From contig NZ_JALAMS010000012.1 in NCBI RefSeq assembly GCF_026790145.1, positions 1-64,000 on the forward strand: a DNA stretch of 64,000 nt. Reading direction: 5' to 3'. A model generated the notes under the pieces. The model ran no database searches and was not told the DNA's origin. It saw only the letters and a list, made by a program, of their open reading frames with translations. Below are positions 27,601-35,350 of this stretch, in pieces. The translations under genes and the position numbers were made by a program. Source of the DNA: Bacillus_I endophytica_A (GTDB lineage: Bacteria > Bacillota > Bacilli > Bacillales > Bacillaceae_H). The number at the start of each line of letters is the position of its first letter. The first letter of the stretch is position 1.

Positions 27601-28248
27601 GAAATCCGCGACCGCCAGCAGGAAATTACAATTCAAGGTAGCATTGAATCTAAAACATATACAGCACCATATAATGCTCGCTTAAAAGTAACTGACGGAC
27701 AATATGTTCTTCAAGGTCAAGAACTAACAGAAGGTTCTGTAGACCCTAAAGAGTTACTAAAAGTGAAAGACCTTATGGCTGTTCAAGAATATCTATTAAA
27801 AGAAGTGCAAAAAGTATACCGTATGCAAGGGGTAGAAATTGGAGATAAGCACGTTGAAGTTATGGTTCGCCAAATGCTTCGTAAAGTGCGTGTAATGGAT
27901 TCTGGAGATACAACTGTTCTTCCTGGGTCATTACTTGATATTCACCAATTTACAGATGCCAATGAAAAAGTATTGCTTGAAGGCAAACGCCCTGCAACAG
28001 GTCAACCTGTATTGCTTGGTATTACAAAAGCATCTCTTGAAACAGACTCGTTCCTTTCTGCTGCATCATTCCAAGAAACAACACGTGTTCTTACAGACGC
28101 AGCAATCAAAGGTAAGCGCGATGAGCTTCTTGGCTTGAAAGAAAATGTTATCATCGGTAAGCTTGTGCCAGCTGGTACAGGGATGACACGTTATCGTCAA
28201 ACAACGCCAAAACCAGCTCAAGACGCTGAGTTTATTACTGTAGATTAA
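24655..28248 (+). CDS. rpoC: RNA polymerase beta' subunit
   Basis: Catalytic core subunit of 1197 residues. The N-terminal zinc site is CHCGKYKR...CDRCG. The catalytic Mg loop is NADFDGDQMAVHVP. The bridge helix and trigger-loop region GEPGTQLTMRTFHTGG is intact, and the second zinc cluster (CNTRHGVCKKCYG) is present. The start is TTG behind GGGAGG. The spacing to rpoB and full length argue for a normal functional gene. Confidence 0.97.
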   Translation: MLDVNNFEYMKIGLASPDKIRSWSYGEVKKPETINYRTLKPEKDGLFCERIFGPQKDWECHCGKYKRVRYKGVVCDRCGVEVTRAKVRRERMGHIELAAPVSHIWYFKGIPSRMGLVLDMSPRALEEIIYFASYVVTDTGDTPLEKKQLLSEKEYRAYREKYGQTFQAAMGAEAVKKILQDIDLNKEVELLKEELKTAQGQRRTRAIKRLEVLEAFRNSGNHTDWMILDVLPVIPPELRPMVQLDGGRFATSDLNDLYRRVINRNNRLKRLLDLGAPSIIVQNEKRMLQEAVDALIDNGRRGRPVTGPGNRPLKSLSHMLKGKQGRFRQNLLGKRVDYSGRSVIVVGPNLKMYQCGLPKEMALELFKPFVMKELVARGLAHNIKSAKRKIERVQSEVWDVLESVIKEHPVLLNRAPTLHRLGIQAFEPTLVEGRAIRLHPLVCTAYNADFDGDQMAVHVPLSAEAQAEARILMLAAQNILNPKDGKPVVTPSQDMVLGNYYLTMERVGAVGEGMTFKDSNEAILAYQNGYVHLHTRVAVQASSLDNQTFTEEQRNQLLVTTVGKLVFNEILPDSFPYINEPTRFNLENETPKRYFVDKGANVREYIESLDAVDPFNKKILGNIIAEIFKRFKITETSRMLDRMKDLGFKYSTKAGITVGVADIVVLGEKQEILEEAQHKVDKVLKQFKRGLITEEERYERVISIWSEAKDVIQGKLMATLDRSNSIFMMSDSGARGNASNFTQLAGMRGLMANPSGRIIELPIKSSFREGLTVLEYFISTHGARKGLADTALKTADSGYLTRRLVDVAQDVIVRDDDCGTDRGLLIRSIKEGTEEIESLEERLIGRYSRKTIKHPETGEVMARENDLITEDMSKAIVEAGIEEVWIRSAFTCNTRHGVCKKCYGRNLATGSQVEVGEAVGIIAAQSIGEPGTQLTMRTFHTGGVAGDDITQGLPRIQELFEARNPKGQAMISEIDGTVTNIREIRDRQQEITIQGSIESKTYTAPYNARLKVTDGQYVLQGQELTEGSVDPKELLKVKDLMAVQEYLLKEVQKVYRMQGVEIGDKHVEVMVRQMLRKVRVMDSGDTTVLPGSLLDIHQFTDANEKVLLEGKRPATGQPVLLGITKASLETDSFLSAASFQETTRVLTDAAIKGKRDELLGLKENVIIGKLVPAGTGMTRYRQTTPKPAQDAEFITVD

Positions 28249-28268
28249 TGTAATCATTTTTTCCCAAA

Positions 28269-28308
28269 GGGATGTCACAAAAAACTTACGAGATTTTGTT
28301 GACATCCC
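28269..28308 (+). other. Inverted repeat overlapping the str-operon promoter
   Basis: GGGATGTCA (28269-28277) and TGACATCCC (28300-28308) are perfect complements. They extend inward through CAAAA/TTTTG with a one-base bulge. The 3' arm contains most of the TTGACA -35 box. It could be a weak rpoC terminator or an operator-like site. Confidence 0.6.
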
Positions 28309-28327
28309 CCCGGGAGAATGATACTAT
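28299..28327 (+). promoter_or_regulatory. Sigma-A promoter of the str operon
   Basis: Consensus TTGACA (28299-28304), a 17-bp spacer and TACTAT (28322-28327). It drives rpsL-rpsG-fusA and transcribes a long leader that includes the decayed L7Ae-type gene. Confidence 0.85.
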
Positions 28328-28373
28328 ACAAAAGGTGCTCCTATCAGTAACCTACTACTTTTATTTTATAGAA

Positions 28374-28585
28374 GTATGTTAGGCTCAGATATCATTGTAG
28401 GAACGAAGCAAACAGCTCTTGCTTTCCAAAGATGGTATAGTCAACGATATTGTAATCGCTACTTTAAAGATCTCTTTAAAGTTAGTAATTAGAAACAATG
28501 TCGCTCTTTTCTATGTTGACTCAGTGAAAAGTGAAAAAGACTTGTGGGCCCCATTGATGGAACAGCATCTGTTGCCATAATGTAG
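28374..28585 (+). pseudogene. rplGB: Decayed L7Ae-type ribosomal protein gene (ybxF/rplGB remnant)
   Basis: Three fragments in two frames match the L7Ae/YbxF family in order. IIVGTKQTA starts at 28391. After a frame change comes DGIVNDIVIAT (from about 28431), and still in that frame NNVALFYVDSVK up to about 28528. After a second frame change comes RLVGPIDGTASVAIM and a stop at 28583-28585. The family pattern from memory is IIGTKQT..., KEVxxA, VxxLYVDSMKKLG, GAAxVAI. The position between rpoC and rpsL is where B. subtilis has ybxF. At least two frameshifts and a short deletion make it nonfunctional. Confidence 0.75.
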
Positions 28586-28685
28586 TGAAACGTTTTTGAA
28601 ATGAAAATTTCAAGAACTTTGTTTTTACTTTTAAATGAACCACCTGGATGAGTGGGCTTGAAAAAAGATGAAAGGAGGAAAAACA

Positions 28686-29099
28686 ATGCCTACAATTAAC
28701 CAATTAGTACGTAAAGGTCGTACTAACAAAGTTCAAAAATCAGATTCTCCAGCATTAAACAAAGGTTACAACAGCTTCAAAAAAGCTCAAACTAACCTTT
28801 CTTCACCACAAAAACGTGGTGTTTGTACTCGTGTAGGTACAATGACACCGAAGAAACCGAACTCGGCTCTTCGTAAATATGCACGTGTTCGTTTAACAAA
28901 CGGTATCGAGGTTACTGCTTACATTCCTGGTATCGGTCATAACTTACAAGAGCATAGCGTAGTGTTAATCCGTGGCGGTCGTGTAAAAGACTTACCAGGG
29001 GTACGTTACCACATCGTTCGTGGTGCGCTTGACACAGCTGGTGTTGATGGTCGTATGCAAGGCCGTTCTAAATACGGTACTAAACGTCCTAAAAAATAA
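28686..29099 (+). CDS. rpsL: Ribosomal protein S12
   Basis: Decoding-centre protein of 137 residues. Start MPTINQLVRKGR at ATG 28686 behind AAAGGAGG. The streptomycin-related lysines are wild type (TPKKPNSALRKYARVRL and the RGGRVKDLPGVRYH loop), predicting a streptomycin-sensitive allele. First intact gene of the str operon here. Confidence 0.96.
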   Translation: MPTINQLVRKGRTNKVQKSDSPALNKGYNSFKKAQTNLSSPQKRGVCTRVGTMTPKKPNSALRKYARVRLTNGIEVTAYIPGIGHNLQEHSVVLIRGGRVKDLPGVRYHIVRGALDTAGVDGRMQGRSKYGTKRPKK

Positions 29100-29138
29100 T
29101 TTAACTATAACTAAACCTCAGTGAAAGGAGGAACTATA

Positions 29139-29609
29139 ATGCCTCGTAAAGGTCCTGTTGCAAAACGTGACGTATTACCAGATCCAATTTATAATTCTAA
29201 ACTTGTAACTCGTTTAATCAATAAGGTTATGTTAGACGGTAAAAAAGGAAAAGCTGAAGCTATCCTTTATAACTCTTTCGACCTTATCAAAGAACGTTCA
29301 GGTAAAGATGCTATGGAAGTGTTCGATGAAGCACTTAAAAACATCATGCCTGTACTAGAAGTTAGAGCTCGTCGTGTAGGTGGTTCTAACTATCAAGTAC
29401 CAGTTGAGGTTCGCCCAGAGCGTCGTACAACTTTAGGTCTTCGCTGGTTAGTGAACTACGCTCGTCTTCGTGGTGAAAAAACTATGGAAGAGCGTTTAGC
29501 TAACGAAATCTTAGATGCAGCTAACAACACTGGTGCTGCTGTTAAGAAGCGTGAAGATGTACACAAAATGGCAGAAGCTAACAAAGCATTTGCTCATTAT
29601 CGTTGGTAA
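29139..29609 (+). CDS. rpsG: Ribosomal protein S7
   Basis: 30S head protein of 156 residues that nucleates 16S 3'-domain assembly and contacts E-site tRNA. Start MPRKGPVAKRDVLPDP at ATG 29139 after AAAGGAGG. The block RVGGSNYQVPVEVRPERR is typical. Lies between rpsL and fusA. Confidence 0.96.
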   Translation: MPRKGPVAKRDVLPDPIYNSKLVTRLINKVMLDGKKGKAEAILYNSFDLIKERSGKDAMEVFDEALKNIMPVLEVRARRVGGSNYQVPVEVRPERRTTLGLRWLVNYARLRGEKTMEERLANEILDAANNTGAAVKKREDVHKMAEANKAFAHYRW

Positions 29610-29662
29610 GATTTTTACTATTATAAAAACCATTCTTAAAAAAAGGAAGGAGAAGTACCAAG

Positions 29663-31741
29663 ATGGCAAGAGAGTTCTCCTTAGAAAATACTCGTAATAT
29701 TGGTATCATGGCACATATTGATGCCGGAAAAACAACAACTACCGAGCGTATCCTTTTTTACACTGGTCGTATCCACAAAATCGGTGAAACTCATGAAGGA
29801 GCTTCACAAATGGACTGGATGGAGCAGGAGCAAGAACGTGGTATCACGATCACTTCTGCTGCGACAACAGCTCAATGGAAAGGTAACCGTGTAAACATCA
29901 TCGATACTCCAGGACACGTAGACTTCACTGTTGAAGTTGAACGTTCTCTTCGTGTACTTGATGGTGCGGTAGCTGTTCTTGACGCACAATCTGGAGTAGA
30001 GCCACAAACTGAAACAGTTTGGCGTCAGGCTACTACTTATGGAGTTCCACGTGTAGTATTCGTTAACAAAATGGATAAACTAGGCGCGGACTTCCTATAT
30101 TCTGTAGGTACTTTGAAAGATCGTTTAGGTGCAAATGCGCATCCTATCCAACTTCCAATTGGTGCTGAAGATGCATTCGAAGGTATCATCGACTTAGTAG
30201 AAATGAAAGCTTATTTCTATGCAGATGACCTAGGTACTCGTACTGAAGACCGTGAGATCCCTGAAGAATACAAAGAGCAAGCTGATGAATATCGTGCTAG
30301 CCTTGTTGAAGCAGTTGCAGATCTTGACGAAGAGCTAATGATGAAGTATCTAGAAGGTGAAGAACTAACAACTGATGAATTAAAAGCTGCAATCCGTCAA
30401 GGAACTTGTGACGTTGAATTCTACCCAGTTATCTGTGGTTCTGCCTTCAAAAACAAAGGTGTTCAATTAATGCTTGATGCAGTAATCGACTACCTTCCAG
30501 CTCCAACTGATGTACCAGCGATCACAGGTACTGTACCTGGTACTGAGGAAGAAGTAACACGTGAATCTTCTGATGAGGCGCCATTCTCAGCGCTTGCGTT
30601 CAAAGTTATGACAGACCCTTACGTTGGAAAACTAACGTTCTTCCGCGTATACTCTGGAACATTGAACTCAGGTTCTTACGTTAAGAACTCAACAAAAGAT
30701 AAGCGTGAGCGTGTAGGTCGTATCCTACAAATGCACGCAAACCACCGCGAAGAAATCTCAACAGTTTACGCTGGAGATATCGCTGGTGCAGTAGGTCTTA
30801 AAGATACGTCAACTGGTGATACTCTATGTGACGAAAAGAATCTTGTTATTCTTGAGTCTATGGAATTCCCAGAGCCAGTTATCCACGTAGCTATCGAGCC
30901 TAAATCAAAAGCTGACCAAGATAAAATGGGTACAGCTCTTGCTAAGCTTGCTGAGGAAGATCCAACATTCCGTACTCGTACTGATAATGAGACTGGTCAA
31001 ACAATCATCTCTGGTATGGGTGAGCTTCACCTTGATATTCTTGTTGATCGTATGAAACGTGAATTCAAAGTAGAAGCTAACGTTGGTGCTCCACAAGTAG
31101 CTTATCGTGAAACTTTCCGCAGTTCTGCTCAAGTAGAAGGAAAATTCGTACGTCAGTCTGGTGGTCGTGGTCAATATGGTCACGTTTGGATCGAATTCTC
31201 ACCAAACGAAGAAGGCGCTGGATTTGAATTTGAAAATGCAGTTGTCGGTGGGGTTGTACCTCGTGAGTACATTCCAGCAGTTCAAGCAGGTCTTGAAGAT
31301 GCATTAGATAATGGTGTTGTTGCTGGATACCCTCTAATTGACATTAAGGCGAAGCTTTATGATGGTTCTTACCATGATGTGGATTCAAATGAAATGGCGT
31401 TCAAAATTGCCGCTTCAATGGCACTTAAAAACGCTGCTTCAAAATGTAGTCCAGTAATTCTTGAGCCTTTAATGAAAGTTGAAGTTGTTATCCCTGAAGA
31501 ATATATGGGAGACATCATGGGTGATGTTACTTCTCGTCGTGGACGCGTTGAAGGTATGGAAGCTCGCGGACCAGCTCAAGTTGTACGTGCATTCGTACCT
31601 CTTGCTGAGATGTTTGGTTATGCAACTGCATTACGTTCAAACACTCAAGGTCGCGGAACTTACACAATGCACTTCGATCACTACGAAGAGATTCCAAAAT
31701 CACTTGCTGAAGAAATCATCAAAAAAAATAAAGGTGAATAA
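29663..31741 (+). CDS. fusA: Elongation factor G
   Basis: GTPase for ribosomal translocation, 692 residues. G-motifs: AHIDAGKTTTTE (G1), RGITI (G2), DTPGHVDFT (G3), NKMDKLGAD (G4), with domain IV (SGGRGQYGHVWIEF) intact. Third gene of the str operon. Separated from tuf by a 120-bp gap holding a stable hairpin. Confidence 0.97.
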   Translation: MAREFSLENTRNIGIMAHIDAGKTTTTERILFYTGRIHKIGETHEGASQMDWMEQEQERGITITSAATTAQWKGNRVNIIDTPGHVDFTVEVERSLRVLDGAVAVLDAQSGVEPQTETVWRQATTYGVPRVVFVNKMDKLGADFLYSVGTLKDRLGANAHPIQLPIGAEDAFEGIIDLVEMKAYFYADDLGTRTEDREIPEEYKEQADEYRASLVEAVADLDEELMMKYLEGEELTTDELKAAIRQGTCDVEFYPVICGSAFKNKGVQLMLDAVIDYLPAPTDVPAITGTVPGTEEEVTRESSDEAPFSALAFKVMTDPYVGKLTFFRVYSGTLNSGSYVKNSTKDKRERVGRILQMHANHREEISTVYAGDIAGAVGLKDTSTGDTLCDEKNLVILESMEFPEPVIHVAIEPKSKADQDKMGTALAKLAEEDPTFRTRTDNETGQTIISGMGELHLDILVDRMKREFKVEANVGAPQVAYRETFRSSAQVEGKFVRQSGGRGQYGHVWIEFSPNEEGAGFEFENAVVGGVVPREYIPAVQAGLEDALDNGVVAGYPLIDIKAKLYDGSYHDVDSNEMAFKIAASMALKNAASKCSPVILEPLMKVEVVIPEEYMGDIMGDVTSRRGRVEGMEARGPAQVVRAFVPLAEMFGYATALRSNTQGRGTYTMHFDHYEEIPKSLAEEIIKKNKGE

Positions 31742-31779
31742 TTGATTTTCACGCTTTATTCAAGTATAACTACTTATGT

Positions 31780-31815
31780 AGGCTGTGAAAGTGGAGCATC
31801 CTCCCTTTCACGGCA
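31780..31815 (+). other. Hairpin between fusA and tuf
   Basis: GGCTGTGAAAG-TGGAG pairs with CTCC-CTTTCACGGC (about 31781-31814) with small mismatches. No T run follows. Likely an attenuator, processing site or stabiliser in the gap before the highly expressed tuf. Confidence 0.5.
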
Positions 31816-31861
31816 TTCCATATGAAAAAATAGATCTTATATACTTAAGGAGGATTTTAGA

Positions 31862-33052
31862 ATGGGTAAAGAAAAATTCGACCGTTCCAAAACACATGCT
31901 AATATCGGCACAATTGGTCACGTTGACCATGGTAAAACAACTCTAACTGCTGCTATTTCTACAGTACTTCATAAGAAATCTGGTACTGGTACTGCAATGG
32001 CATACGATCAAATCGACGGTGCTCCAGAAGAGCGCGAGCGTGGAATCACAATCTCAACTGCACACGTTGAGTATGAAACTGAAACTCGTCACTATGCACA
32101 CGTTGACTGCCCAGGACATGCTGACTATGTTAAAAACATGATCACTGGTGCTGCACAAATGGACGGAGCTATCCTAGTAGTATCTGCTGCTGATGGCCCA
32201 ATGCCACAAACTCGTGAGCATATCCTTCTTTCTCGTAACGTAGGTGTACCATACATCGTTGTATTCTTAAACAAATGTGACATGGTAGACGACGAAGAGC
32301 TTCTTGAATTAGTAGAAATGGAAGTACGTGACCTTCTTTCTGAATACGACTTCCCTGGTGACGATGTACCAGTAATCAAAGGTTCAGCTCTTAGAGCTCT
32401 TGAAGGAGACGCTGACTACGAAGCTAAAATCTTCGAACTTATGGATGCTGTTGATAGCTACATCCCAACTCCAGAGCGTGACACTGAAAAACCATTCATG
32501 ATGCCAGTTGAGGACGTATTCTCAATCACTGGTCGTGGTACAGTTGCTACTGGACGTGTTGAGCGTGGACAAGTTAAAGTCGGTGACGAAGTTGAAATCA
32601 TCGGTCTTCAAGAAGAAAACAAAAAGACTACAGTTACAGGTGTAGAAATGTTCCGTAAGCTTCTTGACTATGCTGAAGCTGGAGACAACATTGGTGCTCT
32701 TCTTCGTGGGGTTGCTCGTGAAGATATCCAACGTGGTCAAGTACTTGCTAAACCAGGTACTATCACTCCACACAAAAAGTTCAAATCAGAAGTTTATGTT
32801 CTTTCTAAAGACGAAGGTGGACGTCATACTCCATTCTTCTCTAACTACCGTCCTCAGTTCTACTTCCGTACAACTGACGTAACTGGTATCGTTGTTCTTC
32901 CAGAAGGCGTAGAAATGGTTATGCCTGGAGACAACACTGAAATGACTGTTGAGCTTATCTCAACAATCGCGATCGAAGAAGGTACTCGCTTCTCTATCCG
33001 TGAAGGCGGACGTACTGTTGGATCAGGCGTTGTTTCAACAATCATCGAGTAA
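31862..33052 (+). CDS. tuf: Elongation factor Tu
   Basis: Delivers aminoacyl-tRNA to the ribosome, 396 residues. GTPase motifs GHVDHGKTTL, DCPGHADYV and NKCDMVDDEELL are intact. The ATG follows AAGGAGG. A strong terminator follows, so tuf ends the str transcript. Confidence 0.98.
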   Translation: MGKEKFDRSKTHANIGTIGHVDHGKTTLTAAISTVLHKKSGTGTAMAYDQIDGAPEERERGITISTAHVEYETETRHYAHVDCPGHADYVKNMITGAAQMDGAILVVSAADGPMPQTREHILLSRNVGVPYIVVFLNKCDMVDDEELLELVEMEVRDLLSEYDFPGDDVPVIKGSALRALEGDADYEAKIFELMDAVDSYIPTPERDTEKPFMMPVEDVFSITGRGTVATGRVERGQVKVGDEVEIIGLQEENKKTTVTGVEMFRKLLDYAEAGDNIGALLRGVAREDIQRGQVLAKPGTITPHKKFKSEVYVLSKDEGGRHTPFFSNYRPQFYFRTTDVTGIVVLPEGVEMVMPGDNTEMTVELISTIAIEEGTRFSIREGGRTVGSGVVSTIIE

Positions 33053-33062
33053 TCGATAATAT

Positions 33063-33096
33063 AAAAAGACGAGCTTTAAAGCTCGTCTTTTTTTTA
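33063..33096 (+). terminator. Terminator after tuf
   Basis: The palindrome AAAAGACGAGCTTT/AAAGCTCGTCTTTT (33063-33090) runs directly into a T tract. Classic intrinsic terminator. Confidence 0.95.
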
Positions 33097-33177
33097 TGTT
33101 TATACCTTGTTTCTACTATATAAATAGAAGAAAACTAATTTTACAGGTAATTCCTTTTATATTTCTTCTTTCATTAC

Positions 33178-33206
33178 TTGAATTGATAGGCTAACGTATG
33201 TATAAT
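33178..33206 (+). promoter_or_regulatory. Upstream promoter of the S10 operon (P1)
   Basis: TTGAAT (33178-33183), a 17-bp spacer and a perfect TATAAT (33201-33206). First of two tandem sigma-A promoters before rpsJ. Confidence 0.75.
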
Positions 33207-33245
33207 AGAAAAAGTGTAAGAGACCGAAAACATATAAAAAAAGTC

Positions 33246-33274
33246 TTGCAATGCAGGTGTTTTTTCTATATAAT
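33246..33274 (+). promoter_or_regulatory. Downstream promoter of the S10 operon (P2)
   Basis: TTGCAA (33246-33251), a 17-bp spacer and a perfect TATAAT (33269-33274), 68 bases after P1. Confidence 0.85.
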
Positions 33275-33299
33275 AGCTAATGTTGGTCTTTCAATGCGA

Positions 33300-33395
33300 T
33301 GATGTAGGAGGTTGCTGACACACCCGGCCGCTTTGCCACGGCGAGTGGTGAGGAAATTCCTACGGAGAATGTCTATTTATGAAAATAGGCGAAAA
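33300..33395 (+). promoter_or_regulatory. Structured 5' leader of the S10 operon
   Basis: GTAGGA (33304 on) and TCCTAC (about 33357-33362) enclose a GC-rich stretch (CACCCGGCCGC...GCCACGGCGAGTGG) that is unusual in this AT-rich genome. A small GTCTATTT/AAATAGGC hairpin follows before the ribosome binding site. Such structure suggests feedback control of the operon, but the ligand is not evident. Confidence 0.55.
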
Positions 33396-33408
33396 AGGAG
33401 GGAAAATA

Positions 33409-33717
33409 ATGGCAAAAGAAAAGATTCGTATTCGTTTAAAAGCTTATGATCACAGAATTTTAGATCAATCTGCTGAGAAGATTGTTGAAACTGCAAAGCG
33501 TTCGGGTGCTAATGTATCAGGTCCGATCCCACTTCCAACTGAGAAGTCTGTTTATACAATCTTACGTGCGGTGCACAAATACAAAGATTCTCGTGAGCAA
33601 TTCGAGATGCGTACACACAAGCGTCTAATCGATATCGTGAACCCAACTCCACAAACAGTTGATTCACTAATGCGTCTAGACTTACCATCAGGTGTGGATA
33701 TTGAAATTAAACTTTAA
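33409..33717 (+). CDS. rpsJ: Ribosomal protein S10
   Basis: 30S head protein and NusE partner of NusB/NusG in antitermination, 102 residues. ATG at 33409 (MAKEKIRIRLKAYDH) follows AAAGGAGGG. An earlier in-frame ATG in the leader would add ten residues unlike the family. First gene of the large S10-spc-alpha cluster. Confidence 0.96.
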   Translation: MAKEKIRIRLKAYDHRILDQSAEKIVETAKRSGANVSGPIPLPTEKSVYTILRAVHKYKDSREQFEMRTHKRLIDIVNPTPQTVDSLMRLDLPSGVDIEIKL

Positions 33718-33752
33718 TAAATAAAACCTAACAATTACAGGAGGTGTGACAA

Positions 33753-34382
33753 ATGACCAAAGGAATCTTAGGAAAGAAAATCGGTATGACACAAGTATTT
33801 GCTGAAAATGGTGAGCTTATCCCAGTAACAGTAATCGAAGCTGCTCCAAACGTAGTAGTTCAAAAGAGAACTGTAGAAACTGACGGATATGAAGCTATCC
33901 AATTAGGTTTTGATGACCTACGCGAAAAGCTAGCTAACAAACCTAAAAAAGGCCATTTCGAAAAAGCTAATACTGCTCCTAAGCGCTACACTCGTGAACT
34001 TCGCGACGTGAACGTGGAGGAATACGAAGTTGGTCAGGAAGTCAAAGTTGATATTTTTGCAGAAGGTGACGTAATTGATGTGACAGGTACGTCTAAAGGG
34101 AAAGGTTTCCAAGGTGCTATCAAGCGTCATAACCAATCTCGCGGACCTATGTCTCATGGTTCCCACTATCACCGTAGCCCAGGTTCAATGGGTCCAGTTG
34201 ATCCGAACCGCGTTATGAAAGGTAAAGCATTACCTGGACAAATGGGTGGCGAACGCGTTACTGTACAAAACTTATCAATCGTGAAAGTTGATACAGAGCG
34301 TAATCTTCTTTTAGTAAAAGGTAATGTACCTGGATCTAAAAAATCACTAGTAGTAGTGAAAAGCGGAGTTAAAGTAAAATAA
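33753..34382 (+). CDS. rplC: Ribosomal protein L3
   Basis: 50S protein of 209 residues reaching the peptidyl-transferase centre. Start MTKGILGKKIGMTQVF. The long loop contains GTSKGKGFQGAIKRH and GSMGPVDPNRVMKGKALPG. Its ATG follows AGGAGGTG. Second gene of the S10 operon. Confidence 0.96.
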   Translation: MTKGILGKKIGMTQVFAENGELIPVTVIEAAPNVVVQKRTVETDGYEAIQLGFDDLREKLANKPKKGHFEKANTAPKRYTRELRDVNVEEYEVGQEVKVDIFAEGDVIDVTGTSKGKGFQGAIKRHNQSRGPMSHGSHYHRSPGSMGPVDPNRVMKGKALPGQMGGERVTVQNLSIVKVDTERNLLLVKGNVPGSKKSLVVVKSGVKVK

Positions 34383-34412
34383 AACACTCTTCTAGGAAAG
34401 GAGGAATAACCA

Positions 34413-35036
34413 ATGCCAACAGTAGCATTGTTTAACCAAGGCGGCGAAAACTTAGGTAACATTGACTTAAACGAAGCCGTTTTTGGAATCGAACCAAACG
34501 AAAGTGTACTATTTGACGCGATCTTAATGCAGCGTTCTGCAACTCGTCAAGGTACTCATAAAGTTAAAAACCGTTCTGAAGTAAGAGGCGGTGGCCGTAA
34601 ACCATGGCGTCAAAAAGGTACTGGTCGTGCTCGTCAAGGATCAATCCGTTCTCCACAATGGAGAGGCGGTGGGGTTGTATTTGGTCCTACTCCACGTAGC
34701 TACAGCTACAAGTTACCTAAAAAAGTACGTCGTCTAGCAATCAAATCTGCTCTTTCTTCTAAAGTACAAAGCAATGATTTTGTAGTATTAGAAGATTTAG
34801 CATTACAAGCACCAAAAACTAAAGACATGGTAGCAGTTCTTTCAAACTTATCTGTAGATAGCAAAACGCTTATCGTTACAGCTGATGTGAACGAGAATGT
34901 TACTCTTTCTGCTCGCAACATCCCTGGTGTTAACGTTATTACTGCTTCAAGCGTAAACGTTCTAGACCTAGTTAGCGCAGAAAAAGTTGTCTTCACTAAA
35001 GGTGCGGTTCAAAAAGTAGAGGAGGTGCTTGCATAA
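34413..35036 (+). CDS. rplD: Ribosomal protein L4
   Basis: Lines the exit tunnel. 207 residues with the extended loop GGGRKPWRQKGTGRARQG. In E. coli L4 represses its own operon, and the structured leader before rpsJ would be the place to look here, though Bacillus control is not established from sequence. Shares one base with rplW. Confidence 0.95.
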   Translation: MPTVALFNQGGENLGNIDLNEAVFGIEPNESVLFDAILMQRSATRQGTHKVKNRSEVRGGGRKPWRQKGTGRARQGSIRSPQWRGGGVVFGPTPRSYSYKLPKKVRRLAIKSALSSKVQSNDFVVLEDLALQAPKTKDMVAVLSNLSVDSKTLIVTADVNENVTLSARNIPGVNVITASSVNVLDLVSAEKVVFTKGAVQKVEEVLA

Positions 35037-35323
35037 TGAAAACTTCTCGTGATATTATTAAGCGCCCCGTCATTACTGAACGTTCAACAGACGTAATGGC
35101 TGATCGTAAATATACTTTTGAAGTAGATGTTCGTGCTAACAAAACAGCTGTTAAAGATGCTGTTGAAGAAATTTTCGATGTGAAAGTTGAAAAAGTGAAC
35201 ATCATGAACTATAAAGGTAAGTCTAAGCGCGTAGGTCGCTATACAGGTCTTACTAACCGTCGTCGTAAAGCAGTTGTTACTTTAACAGCTGATAGCAAAG
35301 AAATCGAATTATTCGAAGCATAA
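35036..35323 (+). CDS. rplW: Ribosomal protein L23
   Basis: 95-residue protein at the tunnel exit, docking site for trigger factor and SRP. Starts MKTSRDIIKRPVITERS, overlapping rplD by one base (TAATG). C-terminal part VGRYTGLTNRRRKAVVTL is typical. Confidence 0.95.
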   Translation: MKTSRDIIKRPVITERSTDVMADRKYTFEVDVRANKTAVKDAVEEIFDVKVEKVNIMNYKGKSKRVGRYTGLTNRRRKAVVTLTADSKEIELFEA

Positions 35324-35350
35324 GTCTTATAAAGAAGGAGGGAAATTCAC

